The notes beneath the pieces were generated by a model that saw only the letters and a program-made list of their open reading frames with translations, had not been told where the DNA came from and made no database searches. This document shows positions 48,146 to 59,884 of a stretch of 64,000 bases of DNA, in pieces. Position 1 is the stretch's first letter; each line of letters starts with the position of its first letter. The position numbers and the translations under genes are program-made. The DNA comes from Metallyticus violacea (Eukaryota > Arthropoda > Insecta > Mantodea > Metallyticidae): contig CM060841.1 of NCBI GenBank assembly GCA_030762175.1, positions 10,234,501-10,298,500 of the forward strand, given 5' to 3'.

Positions 48146-49382
48146 TTCCCAAAATATCCATTTATCTCATTTTAATCTAAAAGCATTTTCTCCTCATAGA
48201 GATATTATTCACACTTTTCTTCGCCTAATAATTGAAGCGGTTTTGTCGGCCCCAACAATTAGGACGTAATTATGAGACTGTTTGTTTGTGGCCCCATGCT
48301 GGAGCAAAATCTTGAAGCGATTTGGTAAACTTATGAATGATCGCCTACGCTTCAATGTCAACAATTTCTCAGGGTGAATTCTGCTTTTTATTCATTCGTA
48401 TTCAACAGGACTGGGAGAGGATTTCAGTAGTGTAAATAAGCACGCAATGCGACATTATACATACATATATTGGTAATTTATTATGTTCAAAATCTCGCGT
48501 TCTCTGGTGTTTTGCTTACGATAGTCTTAGCTACGTCGAATACAAACTTAGCTGTCGCGGTGTTATCTTACAACTGAGTGCCTTCGTCGGAATCAGAATA
48601 ACAAGTGCCTCTTGCCGCGTGTAAAACTTGTTATCTGCGTCTGAGCTGATTCTGTGAACTGTATGACTCAGCAACGTTGAATTTATAGCGAGTATTGCGA
48701 AATGCTTAACTGAGTCGAACTGAATCAGCAGTGTTTCTCCCCCGTGTAGATCTTATAACTGCGGGACAAAGACTTCCTTATATATTAATTCAAAACAAGT
48801 GATTGTTGGCTTGACGATGTCACCGGGTCTCACAGGCACGCGCAATCTTTGCGCCTATCTTTAAAAGTTCAAACATACATTTTCCATTGGCTGATTAAAG
48901 TTCACCTGCTAAACGTGCCATTTGCTATTTTTTGAAAATTGAAAACATTTTTATTGGCATTGATTAGTTTTAAAGCTAACAGTACAACAGCCGATCGGGG
49001 TGAAAGCGGCAAATGGATTTAAAATTCGGTCAGTTAATTAACCCTCCAACGGCAGTCCTTTTAACAGAGGCTTCGCACATGACCTTCGGGTTACTTCTTC
49101 TGAATAGAGTTTTATGACCCTCTTGGCTTTCCAAGCTACTGTAACACAAAACAACAGAGACTTTCTCTTTTGTTTACCTTGAATTCACATGTTAATATTA
49201 TACCGTATTATACATACATAATATTTTCATTACTAATTACATTACATGAAATATTATGACAATTATGTTTGCAACAAATATATTATATTTATATTTCAGT
49301 GGGGTTGGGCCGTAAGGACCGTTTTATAATTACGAATTTTTTTTTATGGCCAACGTCTTTGCCAAGACTTAAAACGTTATTT
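48146..49382. other. Unassigned single-copy stretch
   Basis: About 1.2 kb with somewhat higher GC (48240-49130) and no coding frame I can support. No TE motif recognised. Confidence 0.45.
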
Positions 49383-49405
49383 ATATACAGGATAGCCCAT
49401 ATATT

Positions 49406-49960
49406 TATTATTTATTTATTTAACCTGCCAAGAATTAAAGGCACTCTACCAGGCGAAAAACCCCAGCAAATATACGCAGTACAACATACATAGTTATATA
49501 AAATATAAAAAATAAGCTAATATAAAGATATATACTGCAGGTAAATATATATTTTAATATAATTAGGAAGTGAATTGTTAGAATTGTTAGAATACCACTT
49601 GTTCTTCAATAGTTTCTAGTAGAAAGGGGAAGGAAGAAGAAGGGGGAGGAGGATAAGAAGAAGAAAGGAGGAATAAGAAGAAGTGAGAGACTGTTGTGGT
49701 TCCTAGAGTTAAGATGACAAATTAATATCCGTTTAAATTGCTTTATTGACCAACCATCTCTGACTTAAGGAGGAAGGGAGTTCTAGATTCTGGAAACTGA
49801 CACGCTGAATGAGATTGAGTAGAAATGTGTTCCGTGACAAGCGATAGACAGTAAAGGATATATGCCGGATCAGAGGTAGGGAATGGTATACGAAGTGAAA
49901 GGCGATATACTGAGTAGTGGAGGTATGCTATATAAAGTATTTCAAATCAGTGTCTCTTAA
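49406..49960 (-). repeat. Interspersed repeat R, copy 1, with a purine-rich tract
   Basis: Begins with TTTATTTATTTAACCTGCC, then CACTCTACCAGGCGAA, an AT-rich part, a GGAAGAAGAAGG-type tract (about 49620-49690), and TTCTAGATTCTGGAAACTGA. A second copy lies at 61198-61540. The TTTATTTA start looks like the complement of a LINE tail, hence the - strand call, but no reverse transcriptase is present. Confidence 0.6.
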
Positions 49961-50284
49961 ATGGACTAATAAAATTAATGCTCACTTTTTCTAAACTTAT
50001 TGCAGGAAGACGTCTTTGTACCAGGTGAATCAGCTGCCCTAATTTTTTGTATCTATGCGACCCGCGGATTAAAGCCATGCTTGAAAACATCATCCAGTTT
50101 GTCAAGCAACAATTTCTTTTGTAGCTGTGTTTTTCTAATCCATTTAATCGTTCTTTGTGACTTATTTAGTATCAATGATGAAAAGATGCGTGAATGCTAA
50201 GAAGCTGCCAAAAGCTTAAAACTTTACTTTTTCGTAGAGTTGAAAACACCACGATACGGAAATATTTTGTAAAGAGAGAGGCTC

Positions 50285-50375
50285 ACAAAAGGCTTCCTGT
50301 GGTTGAGTAGTCCAGCCGTCAACCTGTCATGAACTCGCTCGGAGTTTGGCAGGTTCAAGTCCTGTACCGCATCAT
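50285..50375 (+). repeat. tRNA-like fragment
   Basis: Contains a B-box-like GGTTCAAGTCC near 50352 and an A-box-like TGGTTGAGTAG about 50 bases before it, followed by a T-rich stretch. No good acceptor stem can be paired by eye. Likely another tRNA-derived SINE head rather than a tRNA gene. Confidence 0.3.
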
Positions 50376-50564
50376 CTTCTTTTTTATTTTTATTTTTGTT
50401 TTCTTGCTTACTTTCTTTTTATTTCTGCTTCATTTGTGTATATCATTACTTTTAGGTGTTTGTCATTTATTAACCGTAATTACTGTGATGAGCTAAGGCT
50501 AGGGCTAAAGGATAGAAAAGCAATTGCTGAAAAAATAATTTAATTAATGAAGATAATGCTCAAA

Positions 50565-51850
50565 ATGGCGCCCTCTTTGATTAACGCAGTTGAGCACGCT
50601 GTTGCAGAGAAGTTCTTATATGCTGCAACATTCCTGCGTGCTTTGCTAATCAACAGTTTGGGTTTTCCGGTTCCTCTGCTTAGACCCTTTCCTTTAAACA
50701 GCCTCACATGAAGAAATCCAGTGGAGTGAGATCAGGAGATCTAGCCGGTCAAGCGACGAAGCCTCCTAGCCCAAATCCATTTTTCCGGACATAGCCTGTG
50801 TAAGTAATTCCGTATAGTTGGGGATCAGTGTGATGGCGTTCCATCTTGCTCGAACCAATTCCCACCCGTTTCATCAGTGGCAAATTTTCTAATAAGGGCG
50901 GCAGATCTTCTTGGAAAAACTAAAGATATCGCGGTCCTGTGAGATTGTCTTCGAAAAAATAGGGTTCTGTTAGGTGACCATCTAGAATCCCACATCACAC
51001 GTTGACACTCCATTGCACCTGAAACGAGGCTTCTCTCATCCATCGTGAGAGCTATTTACACTCCAATAGTCGGTTCTGGTGGTGTAGTGGTTACCATATT
51101 TGCCTCCTACACCCAAGAACCCGGCTAGGATCGATGGATTTTTTCGGTCGTAAAATAAAGCCGTGGGTCCCGTGTCGTACATTTACAGCATGAAAAAGAA
51201 CCTCAAGCCTGAAAGAGAGGCCTCTGAGCAAAATTTGTCGGCCGTTTCACGCCCTGAATTGAATGGGACGCTGATGACCTGAGATGTTAAAGAGCGTCCT
51301 TAAATAAATAAATCAAAAAACAAAACACTCCAATAGTGCATGGTAAGTCGATTCACAGTTACGTTGTTGTAGAACTGGCTTCGTCACTAAAAAGGACATT
51401 GCTTAAGAACCCGGCATCAGTCTCTACCTGTTGCAATAACCATTGCGAAAATACCACTCGCGCTTGATAGTCACGTGTAGATGGAAGGGATGAAATGTAT
51501 TGAGGTGCAATAAACTCAAAACTGATGCCTGGCTAATGCTCATATCTTGTGCTATGCTGGTACGCGGATTGTTTGCACCTTTTGTTCATTATTTCCAGTA
51601 GTCACTGGAGCATCCCGAACAGGAGGCAATCCTTTGACTTACCCTGTTTCATGGGACGACTTTCAATCTTTCAAAACGTACCTGTAGTTGGTGATCTTCC
51701 TGGAAATCGTTCTCGTACAAACGCTGCGTTACATCTTGCTTCGCCATAGAGCTATAGCATGTCCACATATTCGGCGTTTGAATACATTGCTGTGTCTTCC
51801 TGAGTAACAACCGAGACTTGTAGAAAGATTAGGAGTACCTACAGTAGAGC
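50565..51850 (-). mobile_element. DDE transposase relic (DUF4817-type family), interrupted by SINE-A
   Basis: The - strand reads the family's domains in order with several frameshifts and stops: R-E-R-F-P-G-R-S in the N-terminal HTH (near 51700), T-R-D-Y-Q-A-R-V, Q-W-L-L-Q-Q (51430-51480), V-L-F-S-D-E-A with the first Asp (near 51400), E-Q-D-G-T-P-S-H with the second (about 50830), and R-S-P-D-L-T-P-L-D-F-F with the third (near 50725). It covers most of a transposase but is dead. A SINE (51070-51324) sits between the first two motifs. Confidence 0.8.
51070..51324 (+). repeat. SINE-A with perfect 12-bp target duplication
   Basis: Starts TCGGTTCTGGTGGTGTAGTG; lacks the B box (about 15 bp deleted after ACCCAAGAACC) and ends in AAATAAATAAATCAAAAAAC. 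ACACTCCAATAG flanks it at 51058-51069 and 51325-51336. Inserted in the DDE relic. Confidence 0.95.
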
Positions 51851-52011
51851 ACATGCAAGGTTTCATCACAGCTACTTGGACACTTCGCATTTTGAAGCAT
51901 TTACAACAAGGTTGAATGGGTGAAGTTTAATACCGATATTAAAAACGTACCTGCGGACTCTGAATTTGTTACTGTGTTCGTTATGTTTTTGCATGAAGCA
52001 TTCTCATCTAA

Positions 52012-52060
52012 ACCGCCTGTGGTGCCTCAGCAGTGAAAACGGGCGTTAAACACTACACAC
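52012..52060 (+). repeat. SINE-B, 3' end only
   Basis: AACCGCCTGTGGTGCCTCAG, then AAAACGGGCGTTAAACAC, matching the last 45 bases of the family. Confidence 0.7.
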
Positions 52061-52407
52061 AAAAAAAAATCTCATTCATTTCATGTAATTTATTAGTAAT
52101 GTTTGCATAATAATTTTTGATTAGCAATAATACATCATTGGTCGAAAAAATAAAAATAAAAGGTAAAAAAAAATAATATCCGAACCCGAATTCTCAGAGC
52201 ACAGCACTGAACGAAACGTAACAATTCCGCTCGACCACTCAAAGCTTGGAATCAATCTTCTGTTAAACCGCAATGCTAGCTGAGTAGTGTGGGAACTCTG
52301 CTATCGCCTCGAAGCTTTACTTAGATATTACAATGTTATTTTAAGCTCTTTTTGGAATTTTAACATCAATATTAACTTGGCGCAAACTATTACGCCTTCA
52401 TACAAAA

Positions 52408-52689
52408 TACCGCCACGAGTTGCCGAGGTTGTTAAGGCGCGGACTCGTGAGCGGGAGGTCTGGGGTTCGAATCTCGCCAGGACCGTTCTCCCTGAGGTTT
52501 TTTCCAGGTTTTCCTCAGTCCTCATACATGGCAAATGCCGGGGAGGTACCCTAAACTTAGGCCTGCAACGATTCCTTCTTTAAAAATAAATCCTTTCCCA
52601 AGATATCATTTCATCTCAATTATCACCAGTGTACATCACCTGTGGTGCCTCTGTAGCAAAAACGGGCGTTAAACACCTTCCTTCATTCA
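52408..52689 (+). repeat. SINE-B, full-length, with 11-bp duplication
   Basis: Head CCGCCACGAGTTGCCGAGG and B box GGGGTTCGAATC, a full body, and a 3' end ACGGGCGTTAAACACC followed by TTCATTCATTCAT. TTCATACAAAA at 52397-52407 and 52690-52700. Good reference copy. Confidence 0.93.
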
Positions 52690-53439
52690 TTCATACAAAA
52701 CATTATATGTCGTAGATAATGTCAGAGTTGAGTTATTAAACATATGTGTGATATCCATTATGTAGACATGTTTTAAATTGATTGCAGCCTATCACTTTCT
52801 ACTTTGCGCAGAACCGTCATTTTGTTTTAAATAAGGTTGATATGATAGGTGGCTCGTTCAGTGGAAGTTTCTGTGGAGTAAGTAAGGAGTAAGTAAAGAG
52901 TAGAATAAAAGTTAATAAAATGTGTAGAAACCAATTCTCCCCAAATTGAGAGTATGGTTGGAATGGATTTATATCGCGAGTACCATCCGTCCCTTAAGCC
53001 ACTTATTTACTGAGTTTTCAAGCCGTCTTCTGTCTACGAATATGTGAGAGGTGTGAAGTGAACAGTTAAGATAGACCCAAGACGCATCTGTCATTTAGGT
53101 GTTACAAATTTTGAATGTACAGGCCATTCGCCTGGTAAAGTTTCATAGAAAAAAGTAAAGGGTCCCTTTATGGGACTTCGGGGAGGTAATTTCAGAGTTT
53201 TAAATGCAATGGCGCTGTATTTTTATTTATGTAATAGTACTCAACAAATTAAACAGCTGTTGTTCAAAATATTTTATTCTAAAACTAAACTGAGAAGTAA
53301 TTGTGTGCTTGAAACAGCATCTAAACAGTTTGTGAATTCATAAAGGAACTATTGGAATGAAAGAATAATACAAGAATTCTAGTAAATATCAGGAATGAAT
53401 TATCTAATTCGTGATAAAAAAGTTCCTCTTAGGTACACG

Positions 53440-54066
53440 TGGAAAGTGTGGTACTTGCAAGATGGAGCACCGCCACACTTCATAAGATGTACCATGCATT
53501 ATTAAAGCACAAATTTGAGAATAAATGAATTGAATGTGCTAGGTTTGTTGCATGGCTTTCCCGTTCTTTTCATCTTATATGCGTAGATTACTGGAATAAA
53601 CAAAAAGACATGTCTAAAACACCTTCAACAATTGATGCATGGAATACAGGAAACTTCAGCATTATCACTGCATGCATCATGCTACGAAATGTTAGAACAA
53701 ATATCCGAAGAAACCTTGCTAATAGATGGAGCTTATTTTGAACATTTCATAAAAGTAATTAAAATAATGGCTTGGTTTTTTCATTTACAAAATGAGTTTT
53801 TAACGCGCTACAACTTTTCAAATTTTATTCCATAAAAACGTTTTAAACAAAAGTTGCTTAATTTGTTGAGGATTATATAAACATCACTCCATTTAAAAGT
53901 CTGGAGCTACCCCCGGAGTCCCATAGGGTCCTGATTATGTTTTACCCATGGCGCTATTATGAAGGCCCTCTTTGTGCAATAAATTCAGAACGAGTCAGCG
54001 TTTAGTTTTATTGGCTCATTTAAGTGGCATTGGCTTGTAACATTTTATATGGGTCACCCTGTATAC
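53440..54066 (+). mobile_element. DDE transposase relic, C-terminal part with element end
   Basis: The + strand reads L-Q-D-G-A-P-P-H-F near 53470 (second catalytic Asp of the DUF4817-type family) and, after a damaged stretch, G-A-Y-F-E-H-F-I near 53730, the usual end of these proteins. The right edge GGGTCACCCTGTATAC (54051-54066) resembles terminal repeats common in arthropod elements of this kind. The third-Asp region is lost. Confidence 0.6.
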
Positions 54067-55305
54067 GGGGAAGACTTTGGGGTGTCATTAGTGGCGAAGA
54101 AGCTGCCATATCTTTTATCTCAGGTGCTTCTCTGAAGTGGTTTCTGATAGAGACCCCAGTTACGGCAACTACATACCAACTGCTTAATCCCCGCTCACTA
54201 TCAGATATACTCTTGTTGATTTATAAATCAAGGATGGATAGATATGTGGAGTTATAGTAATTTTCACTATCGTCCTCTTCAAGACAGACACTGTGCAGTC
54301 TGGAGTAGAGCCTGCTGATCTCCATATTTATCACACTCCCAAGAAGAGTTTCCCAAGAAATCTTTTCCTCCCCTTACCCAATAGCTCTATTCATGAGTGC
54401 AGACTTAACCAATCGCAATAGTCCATCACGTAAGAGCTGTGCAAGCTAAGTGAATTCCTCAACAAGTAGAATAACTTTAAAAAATAATATAAAATAAATT
54501 ATAACCTAATTAACTAGTGAAATAAGATATTACATTACTGTGTGTTAATTAGCATGACAAGTAATAAAGATTACTAATAAAAGAAAAACTAAACTATTAT
54601 ACATTGCTTGACTAGTATTCGGTTTGTTTGATTTTTTTTTTTCCCTTCAAAATTATTTGAAAATAAATGTTTATAGTGAAATTACTCTAATTTTTAAAAG
54701 TAAGGGAACAAAATTTAATTATTACAATCTATAAGATTACAGAAGAGAAACCACAATTTTGGAATTATTCTTATCCTTATAATTCAGATTAAACCACAAA
54801 CATTAATGGTATACTATTAATTACACGAAATATATGACCACTGACATATAAAACTATACTGTGTGGGTATTTTTAAATGTAATCATGTTTATTGGTACCA
54901 TGGTACCATTTTTACATTCACTAAAATAGAGTGAAAAGACAGAAAGTTTCGACTTGACATTATATATTTAAGAAGTTCATATTTGTCAATAAAACAAAAA
55001 CACCATAGTATTTAAAAACAATTACAATGTTAAAAGCAAATATGCACAATCAACAACATACAATCGAAAGTTACGTCGATTTTCAGTGGCTTTGGAATTT
55101 AATTTAAATGTTATTGTAATAAAAACAAGAAACGCAAACATTTTCTGAAGATTATTACAGAGCACTATACAAATACAAATCTCGCGCACATATAATATTA
55201 ATACTTTACATTTGCTATCTTCACGACGATGCCTTTATTAAATATAAAACATATGCATTGTTATAAATACAGTTTACATGGTGAGTTAATTTGTCCTTTT
55301 ATTTT
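54067..55305. other. AT-rich non-coding stretch
   Basis: No coding frame and no repeat family recognised. Contains the 16-bp palindrome at 54893-54908, made of two copies of TGGTACCA. Confidence 0.5.
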
Positions 55306-55315
55306 TAAAAAATTG

Positions 55316-55590
55316 AATGAAGGTGTTTAACACCCGTTTTTACTACAGAGACACCACAGGCGATGGACACTGATGATACACGAGATGAAATGATATATGG
55401 GGAAAGGAGTATTTATTTTTAAGGAAGAAATCGTTCCAGGCCTAAGTTTAGGGTACCTTCCAGCATTTGCCATATATGAGGACTGAGGAAAACCTGGAAA
55501 AAACCTCATTCAGGGAGGACGGTCCTGCCGGGATTCGAACCCAGACCTCCCGCTCACGAGTGCGCGCCTTAACGATCTCGGCCACCCGTG
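55316..55590 (-). repeat. SINE-B, reverse
   Basis: 3' end complement GTGTTTAACACCCGTTTTTAC, body complement, B box complement GGGATTCGAACCC near 55531, and the head complement CTCGGCCACCCGTG. AAAAAATT-type sequence on both sides is a possible duplication. Confidence 0.9.
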
Positions 55591-55617
55591 AAAAAAATTA
55601 AACACTAGAACGTATTT

Positions 55618-56070
55618 TAAATTTCGGTTTTCAGGCATACTACTTCTAATTGTTCGATTTCTCTAATTTTCCTCCAATATTTTTCTTGTTTTATTTAATC
55701 GGTATATACCGAGTTTCGTTGCTGTTATAGCAATTTTTATATGTTGCGTTTCAGGTAAACCCCCACTTCTAATAGTAGGATTTCACTGATTTCCAGAAAT
55801 ACTTTTTTTCTTAATTTATTTAAATGGTCATATCCTAAGTTTCGTTGAGAAAAACACACGTTGCGACCGCTACAGCTTTAAAATTTCGCTTTAATTCCGT
55901 TTCTTTAAATTTCGGTTTTTAGGTATACCTCCACTCCTAATAATCCGATTTCCCTGATTTTTAGAAACTATTTTCTAATTTTTTTTAAAAAGGTATACCG
56001 AGTTTCGTTGAGAAAAAATAAAAATTTCCACCGCTAGAGCGATTATTTGTATTTTCGCTTTAGGTTAACC
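55618..56070. repeat. Degenerate tandem repeat, three to four monomers
   Basis: Monomers contain AATTTCGGTTTT.AGGTATAC, CC.ACTTCTAAT, GATTTC.CTGATTT and a conserved AGTTTCGTTGAGAAAAA. The AGTTTCGTTG core occurs at about 55712, 55838 and 56001, giving spacings near 126 and 163 bp. Satellite-like, non-coding. Confidence 0.65.
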
Positions 56071-56334
56071 TCATTTTCCATCCAAAAAGTTGCTAAAAAC
56101 TTAAAAATAATTTTCTTCGTCCTATAAAAGACCTGATAACACCGACACAGAAAACACATATTCAATAAAAACGTTGTTCCACAATTATTTATGTCTCATT
56201 GTTTCAATTACTTGCGTAATTTGGAACAAGCAAAAAAGAAAAAATGAATACAACTTAACTGATTGAAGAAATGTGTGCATATCACACTGTAACTTACAAC
56301 CACAGTTTTCGTAGCATGGATTGTGCAACATATG

Positions 56335-56357
56335 TATATACATATATATATATATAT
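56335..56357. repeat. TA microsatellite
   Basis: TATATACATATATATATATA run; one of the few simple dinucleotide repeats here. Confidence 0.8.
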
Positions 56358-56511
56358 TTCTGATGTAAAATGTTACACCGACATCGTTTTTACAAAACAG
56401 TTGTCTCCGAAATTTACGAGAAAAAAATTTACACGTTTTATTCAATTAGTAGCATGTTTGTTTATGCTATTTGGATAACAATATTAGTTTTTGGAAACGA
56501 CAATATTTCTA

Positions 56512-56700
56512 AGATCCGTAGTCTAGTGGTATACTTGCGTCTACTAACCCGGAGATTCGAATCCCGGTCAAGTCAAGCTGTGTCCATAAGATATTTTCCC
56601 CGTATTTTTTCTTACCCTGAGAAGGTGAATGCCAGATAGCTTTAAGGCGCCAAGGACTCCGAGCTCATTTGCGCTATCATTAATTCATTTCATTCTTTTG
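56512..56700 (+). repeat. SINE-C, tRNA-derived
   Basis: Head GATCCGTAGTCTAGTGGTAT (A box) and B box GATTCGAATCCC. The body ends with GGTGAATGCCAGATAGC, the AGGCGCCAAGGACTCCGAGC block and a CATTAATTCATTTCATT tail. Its 3' part recurs in reverse at 60365-60455, which supports a dispersed family. The head looks closer to tRNA-Asp/Gly/Glu types. Confidence 0.75.
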
Positions 56701-57504
56701 TACAGACTTGCCCCTATAGCGTTCGCTCTACAATCAGTAGAGTTGCATAAAGATCAATGTCGTCAAAGCACAATAAATAAAACATTAACAAAATATTAAT
56801 CGCTAAGCGCTGTTGGTTGATGAAGTGCTCGTTTCTTCAAGAAACTGTCGAAGTGTTAAAAATAAACAGTGAAAAGTCGAGTGAACGTGTAGCTCTGGCA
56901 AGGCCTTGAACGAAAATCAATTCCTTTTATTGATTACTGCTGGCTGTTTATCTTCCATCTTCTAATGAATTTAATCAAGTCCTTTGCAATAATGTTTAAA
57001 ATTAATAAGTTATTAAATTTTTTTCGTAGTCTCTCAATTGAGACAATATAAAATGACTTCAACCTCCCTTTTTATATTATTGATATTAATATAATTATAA
57101 TAAATTTATACAGTTTATATGTCTGCATATGAATAGTTTAGTCATTTCGCTTATTTCCTGAGAATTAGAACAACTTGTTTACAAAGCTTTTAGACATAAA
57201 ACAGGAAACGTTTTGTTTGGGAACGGGACAAAAAGAACCAGAGGGTCCTGTACATCTTTTGTATATACTTTGTAAGAAATTTGTATAAGAAGAGTCGTTT
57301 CTAAGAATTAATTTGAAAAAGAGAGTGGGTCAGATCCCTAGATATTGTATGAACGGACAGAAGGGTTATTTATTTATTTTTTTTTTGTTAAAATCCAGGA
57401 CAGGGCTGGCAATAAAAAACATATTGATGCAACATAACCTTTTGTAATAATTTGTAACCAACATTACGTAACGAAACCCAAGGGAAAAACAGAAGCAATA
57501 AAGG
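56701..57504. other. Non-coding stretch
   Basis: AT-rich; no element, RNA gene or coding frame recognised. Confidence 0.45.
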
Positions 57505-57516
57505 GTAAAATGGACA

Positions 57517-57812
57517 TTTTTTTTATTGATTTATTTATGGACGCTCTTTAACAGCTCAGGTCATCAGTGTCCCATTCAACTCAGGGCTTGAAACGGCCGA
57601 CAAATTTTGCTCAGAGGCCGCTCTTTCAGGCTTGAGGTTCTTTTTCGTGCCGTAAATGTACGACACGGGACCCACGGCTTTACTTCCCTTCCGAAGGAAG
57701 CCATACTTAGGATTTTTACGCCCGAAAAAATCCATTGGTCCTGGCCGGATTCTAACCCGCGATCTTGGGTTTAGGAGGCAAGTATGGTAACCACTACATC
57801 ACCAGGACTGAC
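57517..57812 (-). repeat. SINE-A, reverse, with perfect 12-bp duplication
   Basis: Tail complement TTTTTTTATTGATTTATTT at left, full body, head complement CACCAGGACTGAC at right. GTAAAATGGACA at 57505-57516 and 57813-57824. The B box complement has one change (GGATTCTAACCC). Confidence 0.95.
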
Positions 57813-57824
57813 GTAAAATGGACA

Positions 57825-59616
57825 GTCAATCGGAAAGCTTGTGGACTGTTAGCAGGGAGTAATATCGAAAATAGCGGTACAAAAAGAACAGTGGGACGGT
57901 GAAAGATTTGATACAATTACCGGGCAGTGATACACTAGAATCCATAGGGTTAGTTGTCAAAACTCATCAATATTTTCAAAACTTAAAGGCGGCCCTTGAA
58001 AGATAAAATTACTTAAATAAAAAAAACCGTGTTATAGTAAGTTCCACGATTTGTGTTCATCTTTTGCATAATTCCCAGACCTCTCCCATTGGCCTAAGAG
58101 AGTCATAAAATTCCAGCAATCCACCGACGCTAGCTTGACACGGCGATACTCGATAGGCAGCAGGAGAAGAGAAAATCGTCAACTATCAATTTAATCAACA
58201 AACTCCTTCCCCACTTATCACAATAGACTATCGAATACGATGGCACAGTATAATTTTATTCCTAAATATCTATAATGATACAATAATATGAATAACAATA
58301 ATAATTTATTTTCAGAAATTGAATTAATAGCTTCCTTTCAACCCTCTTAGAGGATAGCTTCATTCATATATACATTTTGTAACATTTATACAATAGTAAT
58401 ACATGCATAGGTATCACTATACTTATTGTGTATAGCACAGGCTGTAAAAGTGTATCCACTAGTGACCTGCAGAATTTCAATCAAACAACAACCACGGAAA
58501 TATGCGTATTAATTTACATTCACTCTGTCTCTCAGGCTAATGTGAGCAATAGCTAACTTAATTAATGCTACTGCGTATCGAGAAAATGTGGAGGCTGGAG
58601 CTAAGCTTATTAATGGAAAATAAATAATCAAAAAAAAAAAAAAAAACAGATCCGAAGTGAGCGATGAATATCCATAATTGGAAGAACTTATAAAGAACAA
58701 ACCAAGAAGGTCGGAAAAAGTATCTCAAGAGAGAAAGTCAACAGCGGAAAATAGCTCTGCTCTGCTCTGCTGTCGTCAAAGAGATCGAAGAGAACAGATT
58801 AAACACATGACCCGTGAAAGTAACACATAGATCTGATGATAAACTTTCCTGTTTGAAGTTCCGAAGTTTATGAACACCGTCTTAAACAATTAAGGTCGAT
58901 TTGTTTAAAAGTATGTGGAATTCAAAGTGCTTACCAATATGTAAACTAAGTTTGAAAGTTCCTACGTTTGTTTTTGTTTTTTCAATGTATACTTATTACT
59001 GTATGTATACCATGTATTTTTAAGTTTTTTTGATATCTCAAATATTTCTCCAGCATGTAATGAGAATGTTTTATTAACATTTTATATAATATATTTTCTA
59101 GTATTTTTTTAAGTTAAAGATTTCTTCCGTAAGAATTTCCTTTCTTAGTACTATTTTTTTTTTCAAAGGCTTGGCTACTTAACAAAAAGTTATTTCTAAC
59201 TCTAGTAAGATAGTTGTCTTGTCTTTATTAATTTAAAGAGTTTGTTCCGTTGTATTGTTTTGATATGTTTCTTTGCATAATATGCATATAAGTGTATTTC
59301 AACTGATATGTAAATAGAAGCAATGAGTTCTTTCCATTTTACGATAAATTATCCTTTACCCCTAGAAATTTAACAAAATTTAGTAAATACTTTGCTCATC
59401 ATAAATTTTAACTATGGGCTTAAAGTAAATTATTTTATAAAAATGTATAATTATAATTTTTTTCTATTTAAAGATAAATCACACTCATTAAAGTACTTTG
59501 TAATGCATTTGCATTTACACCAAGTTTATTGAGATTTAAGCTGCTACATAAATAATCGTCAGCATACAATATACATTCTGAATCGCCTAAAACTATCACC
59601 GCGAATTTTTCTGAAT
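57825..59616. other. AT-rich non-coding stretch
   Basis: No coding frame with recognisable similarity. Contains a short CTCTG pentamer array near 58755-58772 and an A run near 58630. Confidence 0.45.
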
Positions 59617-59630
59617 TGAAAGGTACTATT

Positions 59631-59884
59631 TTTTAATAGTGTTTAACGCCCATTTTTACTACAGGGGCACCACAGGCGGTGGACACTGATGATACGTGAG
59701 GTGAAATGATAAATTGGAAAAGGAAGGAAACGTTCCAGGCCTAAGTTTAGGGTACTTCACCCGGCATTTGTCATTTATGAGGATTGAGGAAAACCTGGAA
59801 AAAACCTCAGTCAGGAAGGACTGTCCTGGCGGGATTCGAACCCCAGATCTCCCGCTCCTTAACGACCTCGGCCACCCGTGGCGG
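59631..59884 (-). repeat. SINE-B, reverse, with 14-bp duplication
   Basis: TGAAAGGTACTATT at 59617-59630 and 59885-59898. The full body is present, with B box complement GGGATTCGAACCCC near 59830. The segment CTCACGAGTGCG of the head is deleted. Confidence 0.95.

Noticed and set aside
49620..49690. Coding Glu/Lys-rich repeat
   Set aside because: The GAA/GGA tract is part of repeat R, is not framed by a longer coding region and is shared with the non-coding copy at 61.4 kb.
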